A stretch of DNA of 64,000 bases from an uncultured Rhodospirillales bacterium. Lineage in GTDB: Bacteria > Pseudomonadota > Alphaproteobacteria > ATCC43930 > CGMCC-115725. Shown one piece after another: positions 54,641-62,953 of the stretch. The notes under the pieces are model-generated. The model had not been told where the DNA came from and searched no databases. It was given only the letters and a program-made list of their open reading frames with translations. How positions within the stretch are numbered: position 1 is the first letter of the stretch; each line of letters begins with the position of its first letter. The position numbers and the translations under genes were made by a program. The stretch lies in contig CAIJOA010000017.1 of assembly GCA_903822185.1 (NCBI GenBank), forward strand, positions 124,001-188,000, in the 5' to 3' direction.

Positions 54641-55918
54641 TTATTCGGCGGCAGCCGGCTTCGCCCCGCCGGTCGCGCCCGACGCCTTGATCGCCGCGAC
54701 TTTGGCGTCGTCGTAGCGCAGCACGTCGCGCAGGATTTCCTCGGTATGTTCGCCCAGCAGCGGCGAGCGGGTCACGTCGGTCGGACTGTCCGACAGTTTA
54801 ATCGGGTTGCCGACGCTGAGATATTTGCCGCGTTTCGGATGATCGACCTCGACCACCGTACCGGTGGCGCGCAGCGACGGTTCCTCGGCGATTTCCTTCA
54901 TCGACAGGATCGGGCCGCAAGGAATGTCGAATTCATTGAGGATATCCATGGCCTCGAACTTGGTCTTGGTCATGGTCCATTGCTCGATCGTGTCGAAGAT
55001 CAGCTTGAGGCGCGGCAGGCGCGCATCCGGCTTGGCGAAGTCCGGATCGGTGATCCATTCCTCTTTGCCGATGACCTTGCAGATCTTGTCCCAAACCGGG
55101 GCCTGGGTGATGAAATAGATATAAGCGTTGGGATCGGTCTCGTAGCCTTTGCATTTGATGATCCATCCCGGCTGACCGCCACCCGAATCATTGCCGGCGC
55201 GCGGCGTCGCTTCGCCGAAGGCGATGCCCTGACCGTACTGGCTGTATTCCTGCAGCGGGCCGGCCTTCAAACGTTGCTGATCGCGCAGTTTGACGCGGCA
55301 GAGATTGAGGACGCCGTCCTGCATCGAAGCGAGGACGCGCTGGCCCTTGCCCGTGGTCGTGCGCTGGAAGAGGGCGGTGACGATGCCGAGAGCGAGATGC
55401 AGCCCGGTGCCGCTGTCGCCGATCTGCGCGCCGGTGACGAGCGGCGGGCCGTCGAGGAAGCCGGTGGTCGAAGCCGCGCCGCCGGTGCATTGCGCGACGT
55501 TCTCATAAACCTTGCAGTCTTCGTAAGGACCCGGGCCGAAACCTTTGACTGAGGCGTAGATCAGGCGTGGATTGAGTTCCTGCAGCCGTTCCCAGGTGAA
55601 GCCCATGCGGTCGAGCACGCCGGGACCGAAATTTTCCACCAGCACGTCGCAGGCCTTCACCAGCCCTTCGAGCACTTCCTTGCCCTGCGGGTTCTTGGCG
55701 TCGAGCGTGATCGAGCGCTTGTTGTGGTTGAGCATGGTGAAATAGAGGCTGTCCGCGCCCGGCACGTCGCGCAACTGGCTGCGCGTCACATCGCCGGTGC
55801 CCGGACGTTCGACCTTGATGCAGTCCGCGCCGAACCAGGCGAGAAGCTGGGTGCAGGTCGGTCCCGACTGCACATGGGTGAAATCGAGAATGCGAACGCC
55901 GTCGAGTGCTTTGCTCAT
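54641..55918 (-). CDS. frc: Formyl-CoA:oxalate CoA-transferase
   Basis: A 425-residue class III CoA-transferase. It follows the Oxalobacter enzyme closely: [64 protein letters not shown] and [13 protein letters not shown]. The catalytic Asp is D168 (IGDSGTG), equivalent to D169 of Oxalobacter Frc. It converts oxalate and formyl-CoA to oxalyl-CoA and formate in the cytoplasm. The short C-terminal tail ([12 protein letters not shown]) looks like an extension. oxc lies 39 bases upstream, so the two form a unit. Confidence 0.96.
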   Translation of the reverse strand: MSKALDGVRILDFTHVQSGPTCTQLLAWFGADCIKVERPGTGDVTRSQLRDVPGADSLYFTMLNHNKRSITLDAKNPQGKEVLEGLVKACDVLVENFGPGVLDRMGFTWERLQELNPRLIYASVKGFGPGPYEDCKVYENVAQCTGGAASTTGFLDGPPLVTGAQIGDSGTGLHLALGIVTALFQRTTTGKGQRVLASMQDGVLNLCRVKLRDQQRLKAGPLQEYSQYGQGIAFGEATPRAGNDSGGGQPGWIIKCKGYETDPNAYIYFITQAPVWDKICKVIGKEEWITDPDFAKPDARLPRLKLIFDTIEQWTMTKTKFEAMDILNEFDIPCGPILSMKEIAEEPSLRATGTVVEVDHPKRGKYLSVGNPIKLSDSPTDVTRSPLLGEHTEEILRDVLRYDDAKVAAIKASGATGGAKPAAAE

Positions 55919-55957
55919 GTTCTTCTCCAGAATTCCGTCGTTGCGTCGGTCAGACGC

Positions 55958-57688
55958 CTATTTCTTCTTCAGCACGCTTTGCGGATTGAGATTACCGATA
56001 CGTCCGCTTTCGCTGCCCGCCGCCGGATCGATGACCGCGTTGATCAGCGTCGGCTTGCCCGAGCTCAAAGCTTCATCGACGGCCCGCTTCAGCGCGTCGG
56101 GCGATTCCGCCTGCACGCCGACACCGCCGAACGCTTCCATCATCTTGTCATAACGCGCGCCGGGAACGAAGACCGTCGTCGCCGGATCGGCGCTTTCTGC
56201 ATTCACATCCGTGCCTCGATAGATGCCCCCGTTGTTGAAGACGACGATGCAGATCGGCAGGTTGTACCGGCAGATAGTTTCGACCTCCATGCCGGAGAAC
56301 CCGAAAGCGCTGTCGCCTTCGACGGCGAGCACGCGGTTGCCGGTTTCGACGGCGGCGGCGATGGCCTGGCCCATGCCGATGCCCATCACGCCCCAGGTGC
56401 CGACATCGAGACGCTTACGCGGCTTGTAGATATCGATGATGCCGCGCGCGAGATCGAGCGTGTTGGCGCCTTCATTGACGAGGATCGTATCCGGCCGTTC
56501 CTTGATGACAGTGCGCAACGCACCCAGCGCGCCGTGATAATCCATCGGCGAATTATTGTTCATCAGGCGCGGCGCCATCTTGGCGACATTGTCGTCGCGC
56601 TTGCCGTTGATGGCCGCGGTCCATTCGGCCGGCGGTGCCGTCCAATGACTGCCCATGCCGTCGAGCAACGCGGCAACGCAGGAGCCGATATCGCCCACCA
56701 ACGGCGCAGCAATTTCGACGTTGCTGTCCATCTCGCGCGGTTCGATATCGATCTGGATGAATTTTTTGGGCGCTTCGCCCCAGCTCTTGCCCTTGCCGTG
56801 CGACAAAAGCCAGTTGAGGCGCGCGCCGATCATCAGGACGACATCTGAATCGCGCAGCACGTTCGAGCGCGCGGCGCCGGCGCATTGCGGATGCATGTCG
56901 GAGAGCAAACCCTTGGCCATGCTCATCGGCAGGAACGGAATGCCGCTCTTCTCGACCAGCGCCTTGATCGCGTCGTCGGCCTGCGCGTACGCCGCGCCCT
57001 TGCCGAGGATAATCAGCGGCCGCTTGGCGGATTTCAAAACATCGAGCGCGCGTTTGACCGCATCGGGCGCGGGAATCTGCGCCGGGGCCGAATCGATGAC
57101 TTTGATCAGCGACTTCTTGCCGGCTTCGGCATTCATCACCTGGCCGAACAGTTTCGCCGGCAGATCAAGATAAACGCCACCCGGACGCCCCGACACCGCC
57201 GCGCGGATCGCGCGCGCAACGCCGATGCCGATATCGGCGGCATGCAGCACGCGGAACGCCGCCTTGCACATCGACTTGGCGACGGCGAGCTGGTCCATCT
57301 CTTCATAGTCGCCCTGCTGCAGATCGACGACCTCGCGTTCGGACGAGCCCGAAATCAGGATCATCGGATAGCAGTTGGTCGTCGCGTGAGCGGCGGCGGT
57401 CAGGCCGTTGAGAAAGCCGGGCGCGGACACGGTGAGGCAGACGCCGGGCTTTTTGGTCAGATAGCCGGCGATCGCGGCGGCATAGCCCGCGTTCTGTTCG
57501 TGGCGGAACGACAGGACGCGAATGCCCTCAGCCTGCGCCATGCGGCCCAGATCGGTGATCGGAATGCCCGGGACGCCGTAGATGGTCGTGAGGCCGTTGA
57601 GCTTCAGCGCTTCGATGACGAGATGAAAACCGTCTGTCAGTTCCTGTTCGTCGGCCCCCGCCGGCGTGGTCGCGCTTTTATCGGCCAT
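55958..57688 (-). CDS. oxc: Oxalyl-CoA decarboxylase
   Basis: A 576-residue thiamine diphosphate enzyme that decarboxylates oxalyl-CoA to formyl-CoA. [22 protein letters not shown] and the ThDP Glu in [12 protein letters not shown] (E64) are at the N-terminus. [12 protein letters not shown] near 410 and [11 protein letters not shown] near 430 are characteristic of Oxc. The ThDP/Mg motif is [13 protein letters not shown] near 460, with [10 protein letters not shown] near 490. It is the first gene of the oxc-frc unit, with 199 bases to the divergent hss gene. Together with Frc it turns over CoA catalytically. Confidence 0.96.
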   Translation of the reverse strand: MADKSATTPAGADEQELTDGFHLVIEALKLNGLTTIYGVPGIPITDLGRMAQAEGIRVLSFRHEQNAGYAAAIAGYLTKKPGVCLTVSAPGFLNGLTAAAHATTNCYPMILISGSSEREVVDLQQGDYEEMDQLAVAKSMCKAAFRVLHAADIGIGVARAIRAAVSGRPGGVYLDLPAKLFGQVMNAEAGKKSLIKVIDSAPAQIPAPDAVKRALDVLKSAKRPLIILGKGAAYAQADDAIKALVEKSGIPFLPMSMAKGLLSDMHPQCAGAARSNVLRDSDVVLMIGARLNWLLSHGKGKSWGEAPKKFIQIDIEPREMDSNVEIAAPLVGDIGSCVAALLDGMGSHWTAPPAEWTAAINGKRDDNVAKMAPRLMNNNSPMDYHGALGALRTVIKERPDTILVNEGANTLDLARGIIDIYKPRKRLDVGTWGVMGIGMGQAIAAAVETGNRVLAVEGDSAFGFSGMEVETICRYNLPICIVVFNNGGIYRGTDVNAESADPATTVFVPGARYDKMMEAFGGVGVQAESPDALKRAVDEALSSGKPTLINAVIDPAAGSESGRIGNLNPQSVLKKK

Positions 57689-57887
57689 CGAGCCCCCTCA
57701 GACTTCTAATTCACAAGATTTGCGTGATGTATCCGCTTCGCCTTCGGGGGAGTCAAGGCAGCCGCCCGCATCGGATCGCGGCGATTTCGGGCGCAAGTGT
57801 CATCAATGCGTCGCAACCCGTCAATAACCTCCGCCCGATGTGCGTCGGCTTGACTCCGATGCCACCCACAATTAGAGCGTCCGCATC

Positions 57888-59303
57888 ATGGCACGCACCA
57901 CTAAATACGTTAAATTCAAAGGCCGAATCGTCATTGTCGGCTTCGGCAGTATCGGCCAAGGCATCCTGCCGCTGATCCTGCGTCACTTCGAGCTGAAGGC
58001 GTCGCAGATCACGATCGTCACCGCCGAGGATCGCGGCCAGAAGGAAGCGAAAGATCTCGGCGTTCAGTTCATCGTCGAGCCGCTGACCGAGCAGAATTAC
58101 CGCACGGTGCTTCATCCGCTGCTGGGACCGGGCGACTTCCTGCTCAATGTCTCGGTCGAAGTCTCGAGCATCGCTTTGTTCGAGCTGTGCCGCGGCAAAG
58201 GCGCGCTTTATCTCGATACCTGCCTCGAACCCTGGCCGGGTGGCTATACCGACCCGGAACTGCCGCCGTCGCAACGCTCGAATTACGCGATCCGCGAGAA
58301 AGCCCTCGCGATCCGCGACCGCAATCCCGGTGGCCCGACCGCCGTCATCACCCACGGCGCCAATCCCGGCCTCGTTTCGCATTTCGCCAAGGTTGCCCTC
58401 CTCGATCTCGCCGAAGAGATGGAGATTGACGCGAATCCCAAAGGCCGCGCCGAATGGGCGAAGCTGGCGTCACAACTCGGCGTCAAAGTCATCCACATCG
58501 CCGAGCGCGACACGCAGATTTCGCGCATCCCGAAACAGCCGGGCGAGTTCGTCAACACCTGGTCGATCGACGGTTTCGTCGCCGAGGGCATGCAGCCGGC
58601 GGAACTCGGCTGGGGCTCGCACGAGGCGCATTTCCCGGCCGACGCCAGCAAGCATGAATTCGGCTGCGGCGCGGCGATCTTCCTCAACCGGCCTGGCGCC
58701 TCGACCCGGGTGCGGAGCTGGACGCCGCTGGAAGGTTCTTATCACGGCTTCCTCATCACCCACGCCGAGGCGATCTCCATCGCCGACTATCTGACGGTAC
58801 GCGATGGCGACAAGGTGACGTATCGTCCGACTGTCCATTACGCCTATCACCCGTGCGACGACGCGGTGCTGTCGATCCATGAGTTGTGGGGTAAGGCTTT
58901 CCGCCTTCAGGAAACCAAGCGCCTGATCATGGACGAGATCGAGCACGGCATCGACGAACTGGGCGTCCTGCTGATGGGCCATGAAAAAGGCGCCTATTGG
59001 TACGGGTCGCGCCTGTCGGTCGAAGAAGCGCGGCGTCTCGCCCGCTTCAACAACGCGACGTCGCTACAAGTCACCGCCGCAGCTTTGGCCGGCATGATCT
59101 GGGCGATCGAGAATCCGGAACGCGGCATCGTCGAGCCGGATGAACTGGACCATGAGCGGATCATCGATATCTGCCGGCCCTATCTCGGCAAGGTCGTCGG
59201 CGAATATAGCGACTGGACGCCGCTGTCGGATCGCGAACGTTTGTTCCCCGAGGACATCGACCGCGACGATCCTTGGCAGTTCAAGAATTTCCGCGTGATT
59301 TAG
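57888..59303 (+). CDS. hss: Homospermidine synthase
   Basis: A 471-residue NAD-dependent homospermidine synthase, making sym-homospermidine from putrescine (and spermidine). The Rossmann motif is VIVGFGSIGQGILPLI near residues 15-30. LDTCLEPWPGGY near 110, THGANPGLVSHFAKVALLDLA near 160 and YWYGSRLS near 366 are typical. This enzyme is common in alphaproteobacteria and indicates homospermidine as a major polyamine. A weak promoter-like TTGACT (57850) precedes it. Its stop lies on a perfect terminator hairpin. Confidence 0.96.
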   Translation: MARTTKYVKFKGRIVIVGFGSIGQGILPLILRHFELKASQITIVTAEDRGQKEAKDLGVQFIVEPLTEQNYRTVLHPLLGPGDFLLNVSVEVSSIALFELCRGKGALYLDTCLEPWPGGYTDPELPPSQRSNYAIREKALAIRDRNPGGPTAVITHGANPGLVSHFAKVALLDLAEEMEIDANPKGRAEWAKLASQLGVKVIHIAERDTQISRIPKQPGEFVNTWSIDGFVAEGMQPAELGWGSHEAHFPADASKHEFGCGAAIFLNRPGASTRVRSWTPLEGSYHGFLITHAEAISIADYLTVRDGDKVTYRPTVHYAYHPCDDAVLSIHELWGKAFRLQETKRLIMDEIEHGIDELGVLLMGHEKGAYWYGSRLSVEEARRLARFNNATSLQVTAAALAGMIWAIENPERGIVEPDELDHERIIDICRPYLGKVVGEYSDWTPLSDRERLFPEDIDRDDPWQFKNFRVI

Positions 59304-59632
59304 TTTTTCGTATCGAGAACGATCTGTTCGTTCTCGATACGAATTTTGATCTTCTCGATCGCGCGCCCAACGCACGGGCCTTCGATGCACATGCCGTCAT
59401 CGGGGCGAAACACCGCGCCATGGGTGCCGCACATCAGATAATGGCCTTCGGTATCGAAGAAACGGTTCTCGGGCCAGTCGAGCGGCGTGCCGACATGCGG
59501 GCAGATGTTGCGATAACCGAGCAACGTGCCGCGCCAGCGAATGACGAAGATCGCTTCGCGTTCGAGGCCCGACCCATAAACGAAGCCGCGCCCCTGCCCT
59601 TCAACGATGTCGGCGGCGGCGCAGAGGATCAA
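59300..59632 (-). CDS. Small Rieske 2Fe-2S protein
   Basis: A 110-residue ferredoxin-like Rieske protein. Ligands: C44 and H46 (NICPHVGTPLDW), and C68 and H71 (MCGTHGAVFRPDDG). The spacing between pairs is wider than in oxygenase subunits and matches stand-alone Rieske ferredoxins or nitrite-reductase small-subunit-like domains. Electron-transfer role is inferred. Its last codons form one arm of the terminator of the convergent hss gene. The start overlaps the end of the EVE gene upstream by 4 bases. Confidence 0.88.
   Translation of the reverse strand: MILCAAADIVEGQGRGFVYGSGLEREAIFVIRWRGTLLGYRNICPHVGTPLDWPENRFFDTEGHYLMCGTHGAVFRPDDGMCIEGPCVGRAIEKIKIRIENEQIVLDTKN
59307..59347 (+). terminator. 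Terminator of hss inside the convergent gene's 3' coding end
   Basis: A perfect 16-base stem, TTCGTATCGAGAACGA / TCGTTCTCGATACGAA, with a 5-base loop, is followed by TTTT. It starts 3 bases after the hss stop, within the last 14 codons of the Rieske gene (59300-59632). Confidence 0.85.
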
Positions 59633-60042
59633 GCCGGAACGCCGGCCATCTTACAAACGATCTTCCATTCGGCGGCGGAGACCGGCGACACCGAAAGGCG
59701 CGATTGCTTTACCAGCGCCATGCCTTCGAGTTTTTCCTCGGCCTTGATCGCAGAGAGCGTTACCGGGGTTTTGACCGGCATGATCGGCTTCACATCGACC
59801 ATGACGAAGCGGCCTTTCTCGTCCGTCGGATCGGGATAAGCCTCTTTGACGATCTCGACCACACCGACGACGGCGAGGCCGTCGTTCGAATGATAGAAGA
59901 AGGCTTTGTCGCCATTCTTCATCGCCTTGAGATTAATCGCGGCCTGATAGTTGCGGACGCCGCTCCAATTGGTGCGCTTGTCCTTGACGAGTTGATCCCA
60001 GGAATAGGCGCTGGGTTCGGATTTCATCAGCCAATAAGCCAC
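59629..60042 (-). CDS. EVE-domain protein
   Basis: A 137-residue EVE (PUA-like) protein: MAYWLMKSEPSAYSWDQL at the start, RNYQAAINLKAMKNGDKAFFYHSND near 30-54 and AVVGVVEIVKEAYPD near 57. Homologues such as THYN1 bind modified nucleotides in DNA or RNA. Function here is unknown; a link to modified bases is a family-level inference. It lies 17 bases after the methyltransferase gene, probably in one operon with it and the Rieske protein. Confidence 0.9.
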   Translation of the reverse strand: MAYWLMKSEPSAYSWDQLVKDKRTNWSGVRNYQAAINLKAMKNGDKAFFYHSNDGLAVVGVVEIVKEAYPDPTDEKGRFVMVDVKPIMPVKTPVTLSAIKAEEKLEGMALVKQSRLSVSPVSAAEWKIVCKMAGVPA

Positions 60043-60059
60043 GCGAATGTTCCCTTTGT

Positions 60060-60857
60060 TCAGACCCGCACGACCATGAAGAGGCGGCGGAATTTCAGCA
60101 GTGTCTTGCCGTCGGCGCGGCGCGGAAATTCCGCCGCCAGCACTTCTTTATAAGCGTCGATGAATCCGTCGCGCAGCGTATCGTTCAGCACCGAGACGAC
60201 GGGATTGAGCGTCGTGCCGCGCATCCATTCCAACACCGCGTTCTCGCCGGTGAGTTGGTGAACATATTCGGTTTCCCATAATTCGATGCCGCCTTTGGCG
60301 AGCGGCGACAGCCAATCGTAATAGACATGCGGCGCGCTGACCGGGTCGGGGCGCAGCATCGACGGCACGACGGAGTCGGGTTCGAACAAGGGTTCGAGCG
60401 TCGCCGCCCACGGACCCTTGCGCGCCGTTTCGCGCATCAGGCGTTGCGACGGGTTTTCGAAATTACGCGGCATCTGCACCGCGAGAACACCATGGGGCGC
60501 GAGATCCGCGAGGAGGCGCGGAAAGACCGTCTCGTGATGCGTCAGCCATTGCAGCGTCGCGTTGGAAAAGATCAGCGCGGCTTTTTCCGGCGCGCGCCAG
60601 GTCTCGATATCGGCGTTGAGCCAGTTGACCTTTGCATTGGTCTTGGCCGCTTCGGCCAACATCTTGGCCGAGTTGTCGATCGCGGTAAAAGGACGATCCG
60701 GCCAGCGCGCGGCGATGGCGCCGGCATGCGGACCGGTGCCGCAGCCGAGTTCATACAGCGGACCCGGCGGCAGATCATCGACCTGAGCCAAAAGATCGAA
60801 GCCCGGACGCTGCCGCTCGCGGTCAAACTTAAGATATTGTTGAGGATTCCAATCCAT
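60060..60857 (-). CDS. tam: SAM-dependent methyltransferase, trans-aconitate 2-methyltransferase-like
   Basis: A 265-residue class I methyltransferase. The start, MDWNPQQYLKFDRERQRPG, closely fits Tam of E. coli. The SAM motif I is YELGCGTGPHAGAIAARWP (about residues 35-53), with FTAIDNSAKMLAEA as motif II and LIFSNATLQWLTHHE as motif IV. It would methylate trans-aconitate, a by-product inhibitor of aconitase; the acnA gene lies far off at 7.5-10.2 kb. It heads a three-gene operon. Confidence 0.88.
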   Translation of the reverse strand: MDWNPQQYLKFDRERQRPGFDLLAQVDDLPPGPLYELGCGTGPHAGAIAARWPDRPFTAIDNSAKMLAEAAKTNAKVNWLNADIETWRAPEKAALIFSNATLQWLTHHETVFPRLLADLAPHGVLAVQMPRNFENPSQRLMRETARKGPWAATLEPLFEPDSVVPSMLRPDPVSAPHVYYDWLSPLAKGGIELWETEYVHQLTGENAVLEWMRGTTLNPVVSVLNDTLRDGFIDAYKEVLAAEFPRRADGKTLLKFRRLFMVVRV

Positions 60858-60942
60858 AACAAATGCAGCATAAATCGGTCCGCCCCGCCGCGCAGCATTG
60901 TTTTTCCGCGCCCGGTGTCGGACTCGTCAGAAGGAAGTGACG

Positions 60943-61221
60943 ATGACCAATTGGGCAGCCACTGTTGCCGCCGGGTTGAGCCTGGCTCTTGTTATCTGCA
61001 ACGCCGTTCTGGTCTCGGGCAATCAATCCACCCAGGCATCGGTCACGCAGCGCCAGCAATTCATCAATCAGGGCGCCGATCTGGTTCGGATCGAGCAGGC
61101 GATCGTTCGTACCGCCGTCGCCGCCGCGACCCCGAAGGATGAAGCCTTCAACCAGCTTCTCGCCCGTTACAACATCAAGCCGGCCGTTGCCGCGCCGGCC
61201 GCCGTTCCGGAGAAAAAGTAA
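60943..61221 (+). CDS. Small membrane protein of unknown function 1
   Basis: A 92-residue protein. ATG 60943 follows AAGGAAG. One N-terminal membrane helix (residues about 5-26) precedes a polar helical segment, SVTQRQQFINQGADLVRIEQ, and an Ala/Pro-rich tail. It looks like a single-pass protein with its C-terminal part outside the membrane. The ATG of the next gene overlaps its stop by one base. The pair shares a topology. No family recognised. Confidence 0.72.
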   Translation: MTNWAATVAAGLSLALVICNAVLVSGNQSTQASVTQRQQFINQGADLVRIEQAIVRTAVAAATPKDEAFNQLLARYNIKPAVAAPAAVPEKK

Positions 61222-61562
61222 TGTCCATTTTCGAGAAATTCTCGGACCGCAGTGGCCCGACGCCGATGGTCCCGGTCGCCCTGCTGTCGGTCGCTTTCCT
61301 TCTCGCCATCGGCTTCCAGACGATGCAGTTGATGCGCGAGCGCAGCAACCTCACCACCGTCTTCACCGGCCAGGAATCGGCCGTCCAACAGACCGTGAAA
61401 TTGCGCAACGCCGTGGACTCGTTCGCCGGCGACACCGCGAAGCTGGCCCAGGCCGGCGATCCGCAGGCCAAGCAGGTGGTTGATAGCCTGCGCAGCCAGA
61501 ACATCACCCTGCGCCCGCCGGCGGCCCCCGCCGCCGCACCGGCGATCGCCCCGACCCGCTAA
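61221..61562 (+). CDS. Small membrane protein of unknown function 2
   Basis: A 113-residue protein with a membrane helix (about 17-34: VPVALLSVAFLLAIGFQT), a long coiled-coil-like helix (RSNLTTVFTGQESAVQQTVK...AKLAQAGDPQ) and a Pro/Ala-rich tail (PPAAPAAAPAIAP). It is translationally coupled to the previous gene and shares its layout, so the pair may form a membrane complex. It is followed by a good terminator. Function unknown. Confidence 0.72.
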   Translation: MSIFEKFSDRSGPTPMVPVALLSVAFLLAIGFQTMQLMRERSNLTTVFTGQESAVQQTVKLRNAVDSFAGDTAKLAQAGDPQAKQVVDSLRSQNITLRPPAAPAAAPAIAPTR

Positions 61563-61577
61563 CCCCCGTTTTCAGTG

Positions 61578-61604
61578 AAAGGCGCCCGCGTGGCGCCTTT
61601 CCTT
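61578..61604 (+). terminator. Terminator after the small membrane protein pair
   Basis: AAAGGCGCC-CGCGT-GGCGCCTTT followed by CCTTT, 16 bases after the stop. Confidence 0.8.
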
Positions 61605-61691
61605 TGCCCATTTATAACATAATATATTTGTGAATAATGGGCATTGAAACAAAAGAAAATGTGAAATATCTTCATAGACAATAGATTTCAC
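61605..61691. promoter_or_regulatory. AT-rich regulatory region with two inverted repeats
   Basis: This stretch is far richer in A and T than its surroundings. Arms TGCCCATT (61605-61612) and AATGGGCA (61636-61643) frame TATAACATAATATATTT. A second inverted repeat, GTGAAAT (61661-61667) and ATTTCAC (61685-61691), follows. They lie just upstream of a small gene and the peroxiredoxin gene, so they are likely promoter and operator sites for oxidative or iron control; no regulator is identified. Confidence 0.5.
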
Positions 61692-61714
61692 GATCTTCTT
61701 TTGGAAAATACCCG

Positions 61715-61918
61715 ATGTCCACCTTTGCCATGCCGGACGATGTGCATCTTCCCGTCATCACGGACCTGTCGCAGCCGGATCAAAGTCTGGCTGTCGCGGT
61801 TCGCGGCTTGTTGGGTGACGCCCGAGACGCGGTGCAACGCTTGACCGCTGCACGACTCGCCCGCTACGCCTCGGCGCAGCGCGGCCGGCACCCGGCCCCG
61901 CCGACAACAGCACATTGA
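61715..61918 (+). CDS. Short hypothetical protein upstream of peroxiredoxin
   Basis: A 67-residue reading frame with no family. It starts at the first ATG after the AT-rich control region, 12 bases after a GGAAAA element, and ends 18 bases before the peroxiredoxin start. LSVAVRGLL-like (SLAVAVRGLLGDARDAVQRL) suggests one amphipathic helix; the rest is polar with an Ala/Pro-rich end. It may be a real small protein, or a leader frame. Moderate evidence only. Confidence 0.45.
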   Translation: MSTFAMPDDVHLPVITDLSQPDQSLAVAVRGLLGDARDAVQRLTAARLARYASAQRGRHPAPPTTAH

Positions 61919-61936
61919 TCGAAAGGGCACGCCATC

Positions 61937-62593
61937 ATGTCATTGCAGCTTGGCTCTATCGCGCCTGACTTCACCCAAGACTCCAGCGAAGGTCCGATCC
62001 ATTTCAACGAATGGGCCGGCAATTCGTGGGTCGTTTTGTTTTCGCACCCGAAGGACTTCACCCCGGTCTGCACCACCGAACTGGGCACCGTCGCCCGGTT
62101 GAAGGGCGAATTCGACAAGCGCGGCGTCAAAGTGATCGGCCTGTCCGTCGATCCGGTCGGCGATCACACCCGTTGGGCCGCTGACATCAAAGAAACCCAA
62201 GGCACGGCGCCGAATTATCCGATCCTGGCGGATGCCGATTTCAAAGTGTCGAAGCTCTATGAGATGCTGCCCGCCTCGACCTCGGGCGATCCGTCGAAGC
62301 GCACCCCGGCCGACAATCAGACCGTGCGCAACGTCTTCGTCATCGCGCCGGACAAGAAGATTCGCCTAATCCTGATCTATCCGATGGCGACAGGCCGCAA
62401 CTTCGACGAGATCCTGCGCGTCATCGATTCGCTGCAGCTCACCGACGCGCACAAGGTGGCGACGCCGGCGAATTGGAAGCAAGGCGACGACGTCATCATC
62501 ACCACCGCCGTCAGCGACGAGGAAGCGAAGACCCGCTTCCCCAAGGGCTTCAAGACGCTGAAGCCTTATCTGCGCCTGACGCCGCAACCCTAA
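61937..62593 (+). CDS. 1-Cys peroxiredoxin (Prx6 type)
   Basis: A 218-residue peroxiredoxin. The peroxidatic cysteine is C45 in SHPKDFTPVCTTELG and it is the only Cys in the protein, so it is a 1-Cys enzyme needing an external reductant. IGLSVDPVGDHTRWAADI near 72 and the C-terminal Prx6 extension (ATPANWKQGDDVIITTAV near 177) are typical. It reduces peroxides in the cytoplasm. GAAAGG lies 10 bases upstream of its ATG. The AT-rich region 61605-61691 probably controls it. Confidence 0.94.
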   Translation: MSLQLGSIAPDFTQDSSEGPIHFNEWAGNSWVVLFSHPKDFTPVCTTELGTVARLKGEFDKRGVKVIGLSVDPVGDHTRWAADIKETQGTAPNYPILADADFKVSKLYEMLPASTSGDPSKRTPADNQTVRNVFVIAPDKKIRLILIYPMATGRNFDEILRVIDSLQLTDAHKVATPANWKQGDDVIITTAVSDEEAKTRFPKGFKTLKPYLRLTPQP

Positions 62594-62641
62594 TCGCCGC
62601 CCAACCTTCATCACGACAGAGCGACGGCACGGATAGAATCG

Positions 62642-62941
62642 ATGCAACTCGTCACGGGAAATCGACTGCGCGACGGCGTACCGATCTATTTCGTCGGTAA
62701 CGGCCAATGGTCGCCCTCGATCGACGCGGCGCAGTTGGTCGAGGACGCCGAGGCCGATGCTCTTCTGGCTGTATCGCAGGAAGGGGCACCGCCTCTTCCT
62801 GCGGTCGGCTCCGTCTTGATTGAGGCGGTGCGTGAAAACGGGCACATTAAGCCCATCAGTTTGCGCGAACGTATTCGGGCAGAGGGACCGACCACGGGAC
62901 CGATGACCCATCAGACCGCCATCGAGACGGCTGCCCGCTAG
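62642..62941 (+). CDS. DUF2849 family protein
   Basis: A 99-residue protein: MQLVTGNRLRDGVPIYFVGNG at the N-terminus, ALLAVSQEGA and the C-terminal ISLRERIRAEGPTTGPMT are typical of DUF2849. Family members precede the nitrite/sulfite reductase gene in many alphaproteobacteria, which is the case here: the reductase starts 12 bases downstream. The role is unknown; a small partner or regulator of the reductase is inferred. It has a weak ribosome site. Confidence 0.88.
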   Translation: MQLVTGNRLRDGVPIYFVGNGQWSPSIDAAQLVEDAEADALLAVSQEGAPPLPAVGSVLIEAVRENGHIKPISLRERIRAEGPTTGPMTHQTAIETAAR

Positions 62942-62953
62942 GAGTTTCTCTTC

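Noticed and set aside
59300-59632. Rieske subunit of a ring-hydroxylating oxygenase
   Set aside because: It is only 110 residues, with wide spacing of the ligand pairs and no catalytic domain; no oxygenase gene is adjacent.
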